From Rhodopseudomonas pentothenatexigens (GTDB taxonomy: Bacteria > Pseudomonadota > Alphaproteobacteria > Rhizobiales > Xanthobacteraceae): 64,000 nucleotides of DNA. The notes below the pieces were generated by a model. It worked only from the letters and a program-made list of their open reading frames with translations. It had not been told where the DNA came from and searched no databases. This document shows positions 1-11,454 of the stretch, piece by piece. The stretch covers positions 62,001-126,000 of the forward strand of contig NZ_UFQQ01000001.1 in assembly GCF_900218015.1 (NCBI RefSeq). The letters are read 5' to 3'. A program made the translations under genes and the position numbers. Positions within the stretch are counted from its first letter, which is position 1, and the number at the start of each line of letters is the position of its first letter.

Positions 1-2040
1 AAGCTGGTGCCGCAGAATCCGGCGGCGCCGATCACCCTGAAACAGGCGATCGAGGGCGAGCCGAAACTGCAGGCGGCGCGCGACGAAGACCCGATCGTGG
101 CGCGCGCTTTCGACATCGCGCAGAAGCTCGAAGGCCTGACCCGCCACGCCTCCACCCACGCCGCCGGCATCGTGATCGGCGACCGCCCACTGTCCGAGCT
201 GGTGCCGCTGTATCGCGATCCGAAGTCCGACATGCCGGTGACCCAGTTCAACATGAAATGGGTCGAGCCGGCGGGGCTGGTGAAGTTCGACTTCCTCGGC
301 CTGAAGACCCTGACGACGCTCGACGTCGCGGTGAAGCTCTTGAAGCAGCGCGACATCCACGTCGATCTCGCCACGCTGCCGATCGACGACGCGCCGAGTT
401 ACCAGATGCTGGCGCGGGGCGACGTGGTCGGCGTGTTCCAGGTGGAAAGCGCCGGCATGCGGCGGGCGCTGATCGACATGCGGCCCGACCGGTTCGAGGA
501 CATCATCGCGCTGGTGGCGCTGTATCGCCCGGGCCCGATGGCCAACATCCCGACCTACTGCGCCCGCAAACACGGCGACGAGGAGCCGGAATATCTGCAC
601 CCGATGCTGGAGCCGATCCTGAAGGAGACGTTCGGCGTCATCATCTACCAGGAACAGGTGATGCAGATCGCGCAGGTGATGGCCGGCTATTCGCTCGGCG
701 ACGCCGACCTGCTGCGCCGCGCCATGGGCAAGAAGATCCGCGCCGAGATGGACAAGCAGCGCGCGATCTTCGTCGACGGCGCAGTCAAGAACGGTGTCGC
801 CAAGGACGCCGCCGACACCATCTTCGACCTCTTGGCGAAGTTCGCCGACTACGGCTTCAACAAGAGCCACGCGGCGGCCTACGCGCTGGTGTCGTACCAC
901 ACCGCCTACATGAAGGCGCACTATCCGGTGGAATTCCTCGCCGCGTCGATGACGCTGGAAATCCACAACACCGACAAGCTGAGCGAATTCCGCGCCGAGG
1001 CGCAGCGGCTCGGCATCAAGGTCGAGCCGCCTTCGGTCAACCATTCCGGCGCCACCTTCGAGGTCGGGCCGAACACGATCTACTACGCGCTCGGCGGCCT
1101 CAAGGGCGTCGGCCTGCAGGCGGTGCAGCAGATCGTCGAGGCACGCGGCGACAAGCCGTTCGCCTCGCTCGCCGACTTCGCCGCAAGGGTCAATCCGCGC
1201 GCCCTCAACCGCCGCGTCGTCGAATGTCTCGCTGCCGCCGGCGCGTTCGATTGCCTCAACTCCAACCGCGCGGCGGTGTTCGGCGGCGCCGACGCCATCG
1301 TCGCGGCCTGCCAGCGCAATCATGAAGCGGCGACCAGCGGCCAGAACGACATGTTCGGCGGCCTGTCGGATGCGCCGTCGATTATTCTACCGCAGATCGA
1401 GGCCTGGCTGCCGGCGGAGCGGTTGCGCCGTGAATATGACGCGATCGGCTTCTTCCTGTCGGGGCATCCGCTCGACGATTACGCCACCGCGCTGAAGCGG
1501 CTGCGGGTGCAGTCCTGGTCGGAGTTCTGCAAGGCGGTGAAATCCGGCGCCACCGCCGGCAAGGTTGCCGCCACGGTGGTGTCGCGGATGGAGCGGCGCA
1601 CCAAGACCGGCAACAAGATGGGCATCATCGGCCTGTCGGACCCGACCGGGCATTTCGAGGCGGTGCTGTTCTCCGAGGGGCTGGCGCAATATCGCGAGGT
1701 GCTGGAACCCGGTGCGGCGGTGCTGATGCAGCTCGGCGCCGAATTGCAGGGCGAGGACGTCCGCGCCCGCGTGCTGCACGCCGAACTGCTCGACGCGGCA
1801 GCGGCGAAGACCCAGAAGGGCCTGCGGATCTTCCTGCTTGACACCAAGCCGCTGGAATCGCTTACCAAACGCTTGCAGCCCCCGGAGTCGAAGGCGGCCG
1901 GCGGCAACGTCGCGCTGGTGCTGCGGCTGGACCCGCAGACCGAGGTCGAGTTCGAGATCCCTGGCAGATATCAGGTGTCGCCGCAGATCGCGGGCGCGAT
2001 TAAGGCCGTCAGCGGCGTCGAACACGTCGAGACGCTGTAG
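1..2040 (+). CDS. dnaE: DNA polymerase III subunit alpha (3' part, start lies before the window)
   Basis: Replicative C-family polymerase catalytic subunit. The reading frame is open from base 1 to the TAG at 2038-2040, giving about 679 residues. The family is usually near 1150-1180 aa, so roughly the first 40% (PHP domain and early palm) is missing. Visible blocks are the palm motif KFDFLGLKTL near residue 97, which carries a catalytic Asp, then GVFQVES, ALYRPGPM, YQEQVMQIAQ and GYSLGDADLLRRAMGKK, and the finger-region motif FNKSHAAAYALVSYHTAYMK. A helix-hairpin-helix stretch (LKGVGLQAVQQI) and a C-terminal OB fold near residues 520-600 follow. Nothing suggests that the visible part is damaged. 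Confidence 0.97.
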   Translation, partial: KLVPQNPAAPITLKQAIEGEPKLQAARDEDPIVARAFDIAQKLEGLTRHASTHAAGIVIGDRPLSELVPLYRDPKSDMPVTQFNMKWVEPAGLVKFDFLGLKTLTTLDVAVKLLKQRDIHVDLATLPIDDAPSYQMLARGDVVGVFQVESAGMRRALIDMRPDRFEDIIALVALYRPGPMANIPTYCARKHGDEEPEYLHPMLEPILKETFGVIIYQEQVMQIAQVMAGYSLGDADLLRRAMGKKIRAEMDKQRAIFVDGAVKNGVAKDAADTIFDLLAKFADYGFNKSHAAAYALVSYHTAYMKAHYPVEFLAASMTLEIHNTDKLSEFRAEAQRLGIKVEPPSVNHSGATFEVGPNTIYYALGGLKGVGLQAVQQIVEARGDKPFASLADFAARVNPRALNRRVVECLAAAGAFDCLNSNRAAVFGGADAIVAACQRNHEAATSGQNDMFGGLSDAPSIILPQIEAWLPAERLRREYDAIGFFLSGHPLDDYATALKRLRVQSWSEFCKAVKSGATAGKVAATVVSRMERRTKTGNKMGIIGLSDPTGHFEAVLFSEGLAQYREVLEPGAAVLMQLGAELQGEDVRARVLHAELLDAAAAKTQKGLRIFLLDTKPLESLTKRLQPPESKAAGGNVALVLRLDPQTEVEFEIPGRYQVSPQIAGAIKAVSGVEHVETL

Positions 2041-2201
2041 GCGGGAGCTCACTCCGGCGTGAAGGCGACCCGCGGCGAGGGCAGTGCTTCCCCGCGAACC
2101 AACGGCGGTTTGTTCAATCACCATTCAGATTGCGACGCGCTGAAATGTCATCCGCGGCGCTGCGCCGGTTCCTGCGGCGCCCGTGCAGCGGGTCTCCGGC
2201 C

Positions 2202-4667
2202 ATGCGTCTCAACCATCTCGTTTCGGTCGTCTCCACCATCCTGGTTGTTCTGATCGCCGGCCCGATCGGCCCTGCGGCGGCTCAGCAGCAGGAAAAACGC
2301 ATCGCGCTGGTGATCGGCAACGGCGCCTATGCGAAAGCGCCGTTGTCCACCGCCGCGAACGACGGCGGTCTGATCGCGCAGACTTTGCAGGCGGCGGGCT
2401 TCGACGTCAGCGGCGCGCGCGATCTCGACGGCGACACGCTGCGCGGCACCTTCCGCGATTTTCTGAAGAAGGCCGAGGAGTCCGGGCCGGACACCGTCGC
2501 GGCGATCTATCTTGCCGGCTACGGCGTGCAATATGCCGGCGAGAACTACTTCATCCCGGTCGATACGCAGCTGTCGCGCGACACCGAGATTCCGACCGAA
2601 GGCCTGCGGATCAGCGACTATCTGCGCCAGCTCGCGGCGCTGCCGTTGAAGACCAGTGTCGTGGTGCTCGATCTGGCGCGCGAGCAGCCGTTCGTGCCGG
2701 CCGGCTCGGTCGCTTCGGGTCTGGCGATGGTCGAGCCCAATCCGAAGATGCTGATCGCCTTCAACGCCGCGCCCGGCACCGTGGCGCCGGACGAGCGCGG
2801 CGCCTACGGAGTCTACGCCCAGGCGCTGGCCGAGATGATCCGCACCGGCGGCCTGACGTTGCCGCAACTGTTCGACCGCGTCCGGCTGCGCGTCAATGAG
2901 AATACCAAGGGCGCGCAATTGCCGTGGGATACGCGGACGATCGAGTCCAATTTCATGTTCTTCGATCGCGCGCCCGACGCGCCGCCGATGGCCGCGGTCG
3001 ACCAGACGCTGCGCGCCAAACCGATCCGCGATTTCGGCGCGCAAGAGGCGTTTGCAGCGGCGCTCGATCGCGACACGCTGCAAGCCTATGAGGATTTCCT
3101 CGCTGCCTATCCGAACGATCCGCTGGCGAAGCGGGTGAGGGCGATCGTCGCCGCGCGGCGCGAGGCGATTACCTGGCGTCGGACTTACCGCGTCGATACG
3201 CCGGATGCGTACTGGTCGTATCTGCGACGCTATCCGCGCGGTCCGCATGCGGCCGATGCGCGGCGCCGGCTGGAGATACTTGCGGCGGCGCTGGAGCCTC
3301 CGCCGAGCTTCACGGTGATAGACTACGACGTGCCGCCGCCGCCGCCCGACGAGATCGTCTATGTCGACCGGCCGGTGCTGATGTTCAGCGATCCGGAGTT
3401 CGACTTCGCGCCGCCACCGCCTCCGCCGGTGTACCTGCTGCCGCCACCGCCGCCGGACTTCGTGGTGCTGCCGCCGCCACCGCCGCCGATCGGGCTGTTC
3501 TATCTGCCGAGGCCGCTGTTCGTGCCGATCCCGGCCTATGTCCGCCCGCCGGACTACGTGCGTCCGCCGCCGAACAACATCATCTTCGCCAACATCCACA
3601 ACACCACGGTGATCAATCAGGTGATCAACCAGCCGCCGGCCGCGCCGGCCAATCCGGCGGCTCCGGTGGCGAGCCCCCCGGCGGCCGGGCCTGCCGTCGC
3701 GGCTCCTGGCGCCCCGGTTTCGGCAGGCACCGCGGCCGCTGTCGCGTCGGGGGCGGTGATCGGCGCGGCGTTGCCCGCTGCCGCGCTGCATCGGGCCGCC
3801 CTGATCCGGCAGGGCAAGGCGCCGGTGCCGCAGAGTGCGTCGATCGCCACAGCGCCGCCCGGCGGCTTCGCGCCGCGCCCCGGCGTCCAGCTGCAGGGGC
3901 CGAGGCTGATCCGGCCCGCCGCGGCGCCGGCTCCGAATAGCCCCGCGCCGGCGAACCCAGCTGCGCAGCGGCCAGGCCAGGGCCCCGGACCCGCCGTCGC
4001 CCGGCCGGCGGGGCAGGGCCAGCCCGGACCGGGTGCGCCCGGCGGCGCTGCGCCGGCCGTTCAGGCGCTGCCGGTGCCCGGCACCAAGGGATTGCCCCCC
4101 GCGCCGGGCGTCGCCGCGCGGCCGGGGGCTGCTTCGGTCGGTCAGCCGCAGCCGGCTGGTCGGCCGGCTCCCGGTCCCGGCGGCCCGGCCGCGGTCCGGA
4201 ATGGTCCGGTCGCGCCACCGGCAGGACCGCCGGCAAAGCCCCAGGTCGTCGCACCACGACCCGGTCCAGCCCCTGCCGTGCGTCCCGAACCGGCCCGTCC
4301 GCAGGCCCCTGCGGCCAGGCTACGGCCGGCCCCGCCGGTCTCTGCGCCCGCCAGACCGCCGGGACCTCCGGGCGGCGCGGCGGTCGAGCGGCGCCCACCG
4401 CCTGCCGCCCCGCGCATCCAGCGACCTGCACCGCCGACGGTCGCCCGACCGGTGCCGCCGCCGGTGCATGTGGCGCCCCGTATGGCGCCGCCGCCACCGC
4501 CGCAACATGCAGCCCCGCGGATGGCGCCGCCGTCGGCTCCGCCGCGCGTCGCACCGCCGCCGCCCCACGTGGCTCCGCCGCGGCCGCCGGCGCCGCCCCG
4601 GGCTGCCCCGCCGCCGCGGCCGCAGGGTCCCGCCAAACGGTGCCCGCCCGGCGCAAAGGAGTGCTGA
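2202..4667 (+). CDS. Secreted caspase-fold (peptidase C14) protein with inactive dyad and proline-rich C-terminus
   Basis: An 821-aa protein from the ATG at 2202, which begins a good signal peptide ([16 protein letters not shown]... ending near PAAAQ). A TTG at 2130 and an ATG at 2145 are in frame but would put a basic tail before the signal. Residues about 32-260 match the caspase p20 fold: [11 protein letters not shown] at the start, then the two active-site regions. Active family members have GHG and DACR there. Here they read YLAGYGVQ (Tyr107 for His) and LDLAREQPF (Ala159 for Cys), so peptidase activity is unlikely. From about residue 360 the chain is Pro/Ala-rich with runs of 4-6 prolines, probably extended and periplasmic. 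Function unknown; a scaffold or regulator is my inference. Confidence 0.85.
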   Translation: MRLNHLVSVVSTILVVLIAGPIGPAAAQQQEKRIALVIGNGAYAKAPLSTAANDGGLIAQTLQAAGFDVSGARDLDGDTLRGTFRDFLKKAEESGPDTVAAIYLAGYGVQYAGENYFIPVDTQLSRDTEIPTEGLRISDYLRQLAALPLKTSVVVLDLAREQPFVPAGSVASGLAMVEPNPKMLIAFNAAPGTVAPDERGAYGVYAQALAEMIRTGGLTLPQLFDRVRLRVNENTKGAQLPWDTRTIESNFMFFDRAPDAPPMAAVDQTLRAKPIRDFGAQEAFAAALDRDTLQAYEDFLAAYPNDPLAKRVRAIVAARREAITWRRTYRVDTPDAYWSYLRRYPRGPHAADARRRLEILAAALEPPPSFTVIDYDVPPPPPDEIVYVDRPVLMFSDPEFDFAPPPPPPVYLLPPPPPDFVVLPPPPPPIGLFYLPRPLFVPIPAYVRPPDYVRPPPNNIIFANIHNTTVINQVINQPPAAPANPAAPVASPPAAGPAVAAPGAPVSAGTAAAVASGAVIGAALPAAALHRAALIRQGKAPVPQSASIATAPPGGFAPRPGVQLQGPRLIRPAAAPAPNSPAPANPAAQRPGQGPGPAVARPAGQGQPGPGAPGGAAPAVQALPVPGTKGLPPAPGVAARPGAASVGQPQPAGRPAPGPGGPAAVRNGPVAPPAGPPAKPQVVAPRPGPAPAVRPEPARPQAPAARLRPAPPVSAPARPPGPPGGAAVERRPPPAAPRIQRPAPPTVARPVPPPVHVAPRMAPPPPPQHAAPRMAPPSAPPRVAPPPPHVAPPRPPAPPRAAPPPRPQGPAKRCPPGAKEC

Positions 4668-4758
4668 ACCCGGCCGGGAGGGGGGAATCGGACGGATCGG
4701 GCCAGACCCGGTCCGCCGCCTCTCCGCCGCCTCCTGTGCCGATCCGGAGCGGTTCGCC

Positions 4759-4786
4759 TTGCGTTATCGGGGAATCCCGCTATAAC
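4759..4786 (+). promoter_or_regulatory. Probable sigma-70 promoter of the rpsB-tsf operon
   Basis: TTGCGT at 4759-4764 and TATAAC at 4781-4786 are separated by 16 bases, a close fit to the housekeeping consensus in an otherwise GC-rich gap. Transcription from here would give a leader of about 120 nt before rpsB. S2 leaders are autoregulatory in some bacteria; I see no recognised motif here. No strong terminator separates this promoter from the upstream caspase-fold gene. Confidence 0.6.
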
Positions 4787-4912
4787 GCGCGCCATCTCAC
4801 ACGGAAACATGGCTCACAAGGCCGTCCGGTGGCACCGGGCCGCGAAGGGATTCGTCCCCAGTTCGGCATGGTCGCTCACACGTTTCCGGAGGAACCAACC
4901 GGAGAACTACCT

Positions 4913-5908
<996 letters not shown>

Positions 5909-5915
5909 TACGAGG

Positions 5916-5942
5916 CGATGCGGCCGGCATCCGGCCGCATCG
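5916..5942 (+). terminator. Strong hairpin between rpsB and tsf (attenuator or partial terminator)
   Basis: A 12-bp perfect stem (CGATGCGGCCGG pairing with CCGGCCGCATCG) closes a 3-nt CAT loop, starting 7 bases after the rpsB stop. No U-run follows, so it is more likely a processing, stabilising or attenuating hairpin than a complete intrinsic terminator. In E. coli the same rpsB/tsf junction carries an attenuating structure that sets the S2 to EF-Ts ratio. Confidence 0.6.
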
Positions 5943-6032
5943 TTCCGTCGTCAAAATCTGAGATGTGTTCCTGATTGCGAACCGCGGGCTTCGGCTGCGC
6001 GGTCGCACTCACAGGCAGAGGGCTTATTAGCG

Positions 6033-6959
6033 ATGGCAACGATTACTGCAGCAATGGTCAAGGAGCTGCGCGAGACCACCGGCGTCGGCATGATGGATTG
6101 CAAGCAGGCGCTCGCCGAAACCGACGGCAACATGGACGCCGCGATCGACTGGCTGCGCAAGAAGGGCCTGTCGAAGGCCGCCAAGAAGGCCGGCCGCGTC
6201 GCCGCCGAAGGCCTGATCGGCGCGCTGACCGACGGCACCAAGGGCGTTGTCATCGAGGTCAATTCCGAGACCGACTTCGTCGCCCGCAACGAGCAGTTCC
6301 AGGGCCTGGTCAAGATGATCGCCCAGGTCGCGCTGAAGGTCGGCGCCGACATCGACGCGATCAACGCCGCCCCGGTCGGCTCCTCGACGGTCGCCGGCGC
6401 GATCGCCGATGCGATCGCCACCATCGGCGAGAACATGACGCTGCGCCGCGCTGCCGCGCTCGAAGTGTCGCAGGGCGTGGTCGCCAGCTACATCCACAAC
6501 GCGGTGATCGACGGCGCCGGCAAGATGGGCGTGATCGTTGCGCTCGAGTCCGCCGGCAAGACCGACGAGCTCGCGACCCTCGGCCGCCAGCTCGCCATGC
6601 ACGTCGCCGCCGCCAACCCGCAGGCGCTCGATCCCGCCGGCCTCGACCCGGCGGTGGTGCAGCGCGAGCGCGAAGTGATGGCCGACAAGTATCGTCAGCA
6701 GGGCAAGCCGGAGAACATGATCGAGAAGATCGTCGAGAACGGCCTGAAGACCTACTACAAGGAAGTCTGCCTGCTGGAGCAGGCCTACATCCACGACGAG
6801 AAGGGCAAGGCCGTCGCGCAGGCGGTCAAGGAAGCCGAAGGCAAGGTCGGCGCGGCGATCAAGATCACCGGCTTCGTCCGCTACGCGCTCGGCGAGGGCA
6901 TCGAGAAGCAGACCAGCGACTTCGCCGCCGAAGTCGCCGCCGCCTCGGGCCAGAAGTAA
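6033..6959 (+). CDS. tsf: Translation elongation factor Ts
   Basis: Guanine-nucleotide exchange factor for EF-Tu. It has 308 aa, a normal length. The N-terminal UBA-like domain ([20 protein letters not shown], then KQAL) is intact, as is the EF-Tu-contact motif TDFVARN near residue 80, followed by the two core subdomains. The ATG at 6033 is the only start that keeps the N-terminal domain. It lies 124 bases after rpsB, beyond the hairpin at 5916-5942. Confidence 0.98.
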   Translation: MATITAAMVKELRETTGVGMMDCKQALAETDGNMDAAIDWLRKKGLSKAAKKAGRVAAEGLIGALTDGTKGVVIEVNSETDFVARNEQFQGLVKMIAQVALKVGADIDAINAAPVGSSTVAGAIADAIATIGENMTLRRAAALEVSQGVVASYIHNAVIDGAGKMGVIVALESAGKTDELATLGRQLAMHVAAANPQALDPAGLDPAVVQREREVMADKYRQQGKPENMIEKIVENGLKTYYKEVCLLEQAYIHDEKGKAVAQAVKEAEGKVGAAIKITGFVRYALGEGIEKQTSDFAAEVAAASGQK

Positions 6960-6973
6960 GCGTTTCGCGCTCT

Positions 6974-7003
6974 GCGACTTCCGGCCCTCCGGCCGGGAGT
7001 CGC
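6974..7003 (+). terminator. Long hairpin between tsf and pyrH
   Basis: A 30-base inverted repeat forms a 13-bp stem with one G-U pair and a 4-base loop (CTCC), 14 bases after the tsf stop. No T-run follows. It could stabilise the rpsB-tsf transcript or reduce read-through into pyrH. Strength was judged by base pairing only. Confidence 0.5.
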
Positions 7004-7030
7004 CACAGCAACAGGGGAAGCGACCGCGTC

Positions 7031-7747
7031 ATGGCTGAGCCGATCTATCGTCGTGTGCTGGTCAAGCTGTCGGGCGAATCCTTCGCCGGTCCCCAGGACT
7101 ACGGTATCGATCAGGCCACCATCGATCGCATCGCCGGCGAGTTGATCGCCGCCCGCGCCCTCGGCGTCGAGGTCGCGGTGGTGGTCGGCGGCGGCAACAT
7201 CTTCCGCGGTGTCGAGGTCTCCGCCCGCGGCGTCTCGCGCACCACCGGCGACACCATGGGCATGCTAGCCACCGTGATGAACTGCCTGGCGCTCGCCGAA
7301 GCGCTGCGGCGCCGCGGTCAGAACGCGCGCGCGCTGGCCGCGCTGATGATGCCGGAAGTCTGCGAACTCTACACCCGCGCCGCCGCCGAACAGACGCTCG
7401 CCGAAGGCGGCATCGCGCTGCTCGCCGCCGGCACCGGCAATCCGTATTTCACCACCGACACCGCCGCCGTGCTGCGGGCCGCCGAGATCGGCGCCGGCGC
7501 GGTGCTCAAAGCGACCAATGTCGACGGCGTCTACACCGCCGACCCCAAGCTCGATCCGACTGCGAAGCGGTTCGAGAAACTGACGCACTCCGAAGCGCTG
7601 GCCGGCGGCTACAAGGTGATGGATGCGACGGCCTTCGCGCTTGCCCGCGAGACCTCGCTGCCTATCATCGTGTTCTCGATCGCCGAGCCCGGTTCGATCG
7701 GCGCGGTGCTGAGCGGCGCGGGACGGGGCACTGTCGTAGCAGGCTGA
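7031..7747 (+). CDS. pyrH: UMP kinase
   Basis: Phosphorylates UMP to UDP in pyrimidine nucleotide supply; the bacterial enzyme is a hexamer of the amino-acid kinase fold. It has 238 aa from the ATG at 7031 ([20 protein letters not shown]). Visible motifs are [30 protein letters not shown] and [12 protein letters not shown]. An open frame runs upstream through tsf, but that is out-of-frame shadow. Downstream are frr and the lipid genes. Confidence 0.97.
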   Translation: MAEPIYRRVLVKLSGESFAGPQDYGIDQATIDRIAGELIAARALGVEVAVVVGGGNIFRGVEVSARGVSRTTGDTMGMLATVMNCLALAEALRRRGQNARALAALMMPEVCELYTRAAAEQTLAEGGIALLAAGTGNPYFTTDTAAVLRAAEIGAGAVLKATNVDGVYTADPKLDPTAKRFEKLTHSEALAGGYKVMDATAFALARETSLPIIVFSIAEPGSIGAVLSGAGRGTVVAG

Positions 7748-7803
7748 CGACGGCCGCGCGGCGCGCGGCGATGATGATGAGCGGTTGAGAAAGAGAGGCG
7801 GCA

Positions 7804-8364
7804 ATGTCCGACAAGTTCGACATCAACGAATTGAAGCGGCGGATGCAGGGGGCCGCGCAGTCCCTGAAGCACGAGCTCGGCGGTCTGCGCACGGGGCGCG
7901 CCTCGGCCTCGATGCTGGAGCCGGTGCAGGTCGACGCCTATGGCAGCCACATGCCGCTCAATCAGGTCGCCACCGTCTCGGTGCCGGAGCCGCGGATGAT
8001 CTCGGTGCAGGTCTGGGACAAGTCGATGGTCAAGGCGGTCGAGAAAGGCATCGTCGATTCGAACCTCGGCCTGTCTCCGGCGACCGAAGGGCAGGTGATC
8101 CGGCTGCGGATTCCCGAGCTCAACGAGGAGCGCCGCAAGGATCTGGTCAAGGTCGCTCACAAATACGCCGAAGCCGCGCGTGTTGCCGTTCGCCACGTCC
8201 GCCGCGACGGCCTCGACACCATCAAGAAGCTGGAGAAGGCGCACGAGATCTCCGAGGACGATCAGAAGCGGCTCGACCAGGAGGTGCAGAAGGCCACCGA
8301 CGCGTCGATCGCCGAAATCGATCAGTTGCTCGCGAACAAGGAAAAGGAAATCCTCACGGTCTAG
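7804..8364 (+). CDS. frr: Ribosome recycling factor
   Basis: Splits post-termination ribosomes together with EF-G. 186 aa, the standard length, starting [17 protein letters not shown] with GAGAGGCGGC just upstream. The long three-helix-bundle regions are evident: [20 protein letters not shown] at the first bend, [20 protein letters not shown], and a charged C-terminal helix ([16 protein letters not shown]). It lies 56 bases after pyrH. Confidence 0.98.
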   Translation: MSDKFDINELKRRMQGAAQSLKHELGGLRTGRASASMLEPVQVDAYGSHMPLNQVATVSVPEPRMISVQVWDKSMVKAVEKGIVDSNLGLSPATEGQVIRLRIPELNEERRKDLVKVAHKYAEAARVAVRHVRRDGLDTIKKLEKAHEISEDDQKRLDQEVQKATDASIAEIDQLLANKEKEILTV

Positions 8365-8374
8365 GCTCTCTGAC

Positions 8375-8411
8375 GACCGTCGGATGCACGGGATCGTGGC
8401 GTCCGACGGTC
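8375..8411 (+). terminator. Inverted repeat downstream of frr
   Basis: Perfect 10-base arms GACCGTCGGA (8375-8384) and TCCGACGGTC (8402-8411) flank a 17-base loop, 10 bases after the frr stop. No T-run follows, so intrinsic termination is uncertain. The remaining 158 bases before uppS include a short AT-rich patch (about 8490-8520), where a uppS promoter might lie, but I see no good -35/-10 pair. Confidence 0.4.
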
Positions 8412-8569
8412 GGCTGCATGGGCTCCCGGCAGCGACGCCCGCCGGTGCGGCGCCGGCCGTCGTCACACTTCGGGTCTTGTCGCGGCGTCGACTATAACTT
8501 ACTGATCTCGAATAATTTCTGGCAGCGAGCCGGTGACCTTCTCGCGGGATGACGCTTCGGGAATGAGCT

Positions 8570-9328
8570 ATGTCGAAAGCTGCCGCGCCGCTGCCTGATC
8601 CGACCGAGCCGCCGAGTGCGCCAGCGCATGTCGCGATCATCATGGATGGCAACGGCCGCTGGGCCGCTGCGCGAGGGCTGCCCCGCGCCGAGGGCCATCG
8701 CCGCGGCGTCGAGGCGCTCCGCCGTGTGGTCCGGGCCTCCAGCGAGCTCGGCATCCAGTATCTGACGATCTTCTCGTTCAGCTCGGAGAATTGGTCGCGG
8801 CCGGCCACCGAGATCGGCGATCTGTTCGGCCTGCTGCGCCGCTTCATCCGTAACGATCTCGCCTCGCTGCACCGGGATGGCGTCCGCATCCGGGTGATCG
8901 GCGAGCGCAACCGCCTCGACCGCGATCTGTGTGCGATGCTGGACGAGGCGCAGGAGCTGACCCGCAACAACACCAAGCTCAACCTCGTCGTCGCGTTCAA
9001 CTACGGCTCCCGGCAGGAGATCGCCAACGCCGCGCAGCGGCTGGCGCGCGAGGTTGCCGAAGGCAAGCGCGATCCGGCGACGATCGATATCGAAACGCTG
9101 GGTCGCTATCTCGACGCCCCCGACATCCCCGATCCCGACCTGATCATCCGCACAAGCGGAGAACAACGATTGTCGAATTTCCTGATGTGGCAGGCGGCGT
9201 ACAGTGAACTGGTATTCGTGCCCATTCACTGGCCGGACTTCGACAAGGCCGCGCTGGAAGGCGCGATTGCCGAGTATTCCCGGCGTGAGCGCCGGTTCGG
9301 CGGTTTGGCCGCCAAGACAGGATCGTGA
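8570..9328 (+). CDS. uppS: Isoprenyl transferase (undecaprenyl diphosphate synthase)
   Basis: Condenses isopentenyl diphosphate units into the C55 carrier used for peptidoglycan and other envelope glycans. 252 aa. Family signatures are [20 protein letters not shown] (catalytic Asp26), [13 protein letters not shown], and [20 protein letters not shown] with the substrate-binding Arg/Ser residues. The stop overlaps the cdsA start (GTGA), so the two are translationally coupled. Confidence 0.97.
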   Translation: MSKAAAPLPDPTEPPSAPAHVAIIMDGNGRWAAARGLPRAEGHRRGVEALRRVVRASSELGIQYLTIFSFSSENWSRPATEIGDLFGLLRRFIRNDLASLHRDGVRIRVIGERNRLDRDLCAMLDEAQELTRNNTKLNLVVAFNYGSRQEIANAAQRLAREVAEGKRDPATIDIETLGRYLDAPDIPDPDLIIRTSGEQRLSNFLMWQAAYSELVFVPIHWPDFDKAALEGAIAEYSRRERRFGGLAAKTGS

Positions 9329-10182
9329 CACGCGTGAGCCAGGACAACGCGCCGCCGGCGCCGGCGGCCGAGCAGGGGTCCCGGAATCTGATCCAGCGAA
9401 TCGCCGCCGCATTGGTGCTGGCGCCGGGCGCGATCGCGATCGCCTGGCTCGGCGGCTGGCCCTGGGCGGTGCTCGCCACATTGGTTGCGATCGGCCTGTT
9501 CGTCGAATGGCTCGGGATCGTCGGCGCGGCGCGCGACTTTCGCGTGCTGGTGCTCGGTTGCCTGTGCCTGATCGTTTGCGGGCTGGGGCTGGCGTTCGGC
9601 AAGCCCGCTCCGGCGCTGGTCGCGGCGGTGCTCGGTGTCGGCGGGCTGACGCTGCTCGGCGATCAGCCGCGGCGCTGGACCGCGACCGGGCTCGGCTACG
9701 CCGCCGCGGCGCTGATCGCCTCGATTCTGGTCCGGCTCGATCCGGATCATGGTTTCGCCGCGCTGGTGCTGGTCCTGCTGGTGGTGTGGGGTGCCGATAT
9801 CGGGGGCTATTTCGCCGGCCGGACGATCGGCGGCCCCAAGCTGTGGCCGCGCGTCAGCCCGAAGAAAACCTGGGCGGGGGCGATTGGCGGGCTGGTCCTG
9901 AGCCTCGTCGTCGGGCTCGGTTTCGGCTTGGCGGGATTTGGGAAAGTCGTGCCGCTTCTGGTTCTTGCGGCGGTTCTTTCAACCGCATCCCAGCTTGGGG
10001 ACCTGCTCGAATCCGCGGTCAAGCGCCGGTTCGGCGTGAAGGACTCCAGCCACATCATTCCCGGCCATGGCGGGCTGATGGACCGGCTCGACGGTTATGT
10101 AACAGCGGTGGTGGTGGCAGTATTGATTGGACTGACGCGGGCGCCACTGGATGGTATTGGCGGCGGATTGATGGTGTGGTGA
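9325..10182 (+). CDS. cdsA: Phosphatidate cytidylyltransferase
   Basis: Integral membrane enzyme that makes CDP-diacylglycerol from phosphatidate and CTP. 285 aa with about seven to eight hydrophobic segments after a short hydrophilic N-terminus. The C-terminal family signature is intact: [20 protein letters not shown] followed by GLMDRLDG, including the metal-binding Asp residues. The start is a GTG at 9325 overlapping the uppS stop; a second GTG at 9334 is also in frame. Confidence 0.95.
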   Translation: MTRVSQDNAPPAPAAEQGSRNLIQRIAAALVLAPGAIAIAWLGGWPWAVLATLVAIGLFVEWLGIVGAARDFRVLVLGCLCLIVCGLGLAFGKPAPALVAAVLGVGGLTLLGDQPRRWTATGLGYAAAALIASILVRLDPDHGFAALVLVLLVVWGADIGGYFAGRTIGGPKLWPRVSPKKTWAGAIGGLVLSLVVGLGFGLAGFGKVVPLLVLAAVLSTASQLGDLLESAVKRRFGVKDSSHIIPGHGGLMDRLDGYVTAVVVAVLIGLTRAPLDGIGGGLMVW

Positions 10183-10186
10183 GGCA

Positions 10187-11410
10187 ATGAACCCTGTCCC
10201 TTTGAAAAACGCCGACCCGGCCCATGGCGGCATCCGCTCGGTCAGCGTGCTAGGCGCCACCGGGTCGATCGGCGACAGCACGATGGACCTGATCCGCGCC
10301 GAGCCGGAGCGCTACCGGGTCGAGGCGCTGACCGGTAACGCCAACGTCGCCGGCCTCGCCAAGCTGGCCAAGGAATTCAATGCCCGCTTCGTGGCGGTCG
10401 CCGATCCGGCACGGCTCGGCGAGCTGCGCGCGGCGCTGGCCGGCACCGACATCGCCTGCGGCGCGGGCGAGAGCGCCGTGATCGAGGCGGCCGCGCGGCC
10501 GGCCGACTGGGTGATGGCGGCGATCTCCGGCGCGGCCGGTCTGAAGCCGGCGCTGGCCGCGGTCGACCGCGGCACCACCGTGGCGCTCGCCAACAAGGAG
10601 TGCCTGGTGTGCGCCGGCGACTTCTTCATGAGCCGGGCCGCCGCCGCGGGCGCGCAGATCCTGCCGGCAGATTCGGAGCACAACGCGCTGTTCCAGGCTC
10701 TGGCTTCGGGCAATCGCCATGAACTGACCCGGGTCATCATTACCGCCTCGGGCGGTCCGTTCCGCACCTGGGCCGCCGCCGACATCGAGCAGGCGACCCT
10801 GGCGCAGGCGCTCAAGCATCCGAACTGGAGCATGGGCCAGAAGATCACCATCGATTCGGCCTCGATGATGAACAAGGGCCTTGAGGTCATCGAGGCTTCG
10901 TACCTGTTCGCGCTTTCGCCGGACGAGATCGACGTGCTGGTGCACCCGCAGTCGATCGTTCACGGCCTGGTCGAATTCGCCGACCGCTCGGTGGTGGCGC
11001 AGCTCGGCGCTCCCGATATGCGGATCCCGATCGCGCATTGTCTCGGCTTTCCGGATCGAATTACCGGCCGGGCCGCCCGGCTCGACCTCGCCAAGATTGG
11101 TCAGTTGACGTTCGAAGCACCTGATTTCGCGCGTTTTCCCGGTTTACGCCTGGCTTACGACGCGCTCCGCATCGGCAACGGCGCCACCACCGTCTACAAC
11201 GCCGCCAACGAGATCGCCGTCGCCGCCTTCATCGCCCAGAAGATCCGGTTCGGGGCGATCGCGCGGCTGGTCGAAGATACCCTCAACAGCTGGGTTCGGG
11301 CCGGCAACCAGGCGCCACTCGGCTCCGCCGACGACGCCATCGCTCTTGACCAGCAGGCGCGCAACCTGGCTGCCACCCTATTGCCTCAAATTGCCGCAAA
11401 GGCATCTTAG
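10187..11410 (+). CDS. dxr: 1-deoxy-D-xylulose 5-phosphate reductoisomerase
   Basis: Second step of the MEP isoprenoid pathway: NADPH-dependent conversion of DXP to MEP. 407 aa. The NADPH-binding loop [10 protein letters not shown] lies at about residues 23-32. [23 protein letters not shown] (metal-binding Asp and Glu) and [17 protein letters not shown] follow. It starts 4 bases after cdsA. The nearby uppS uses the isoprenoid precursors made by this pathway. Confidence 0.98.
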   Translation: MNPVPLKNADPAHGGIRSVSVLGATGSIGDSTMDLIRAEPERYRVEALTGNANVAGLAKLAKEFNARFVAVADPARLGELRAALAGTDIACGAGESAVIEAAARPADWVMAAISGAAGLKPALAAVDRGTTVALANKECLVCAGDFFMSRAAAAGAQILPADSEHNALFQALASGNRHELTRVIITASGGPFRTWAAADIEQATLAQALKHPNWSMGQKITIDSASMMNKGLEVIEASYLFALSPDEIDVLVHPQSIVHGLVEFADRSVVAQLGAPDMRIPIAHCLGFPDRITGRAARLDLAKIGQLTFEAPDFARFPGLRLAYDALRIGNGATTVYNAANEIAVAAFIAQKIRFGAIARLVEDTLNSWVRAGNQAPLGSADDAIALDQQARNLAATLLPQIAAKAS

Positions 11411-11454
11411 AGGATCATGGAACAGGGCCGTCGGTTCTGCGCGAAAGGAATGGG

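Noticed and set aside
3340-4660. Dense CCG/GCC repeats that might look like a tandem repeat or CRISPR-like array
   Set aside because: These are codons for the Pro/Ala-rich tail of the caspase-fold protein; no regular spacer structure.
5975-7030. Upstream extension of the pyrH frame through tsf
   Set aside because: The extension is an Arg-rich shadow of tsf. UMP kinase similarity starts exactly at the ATG at 7031.
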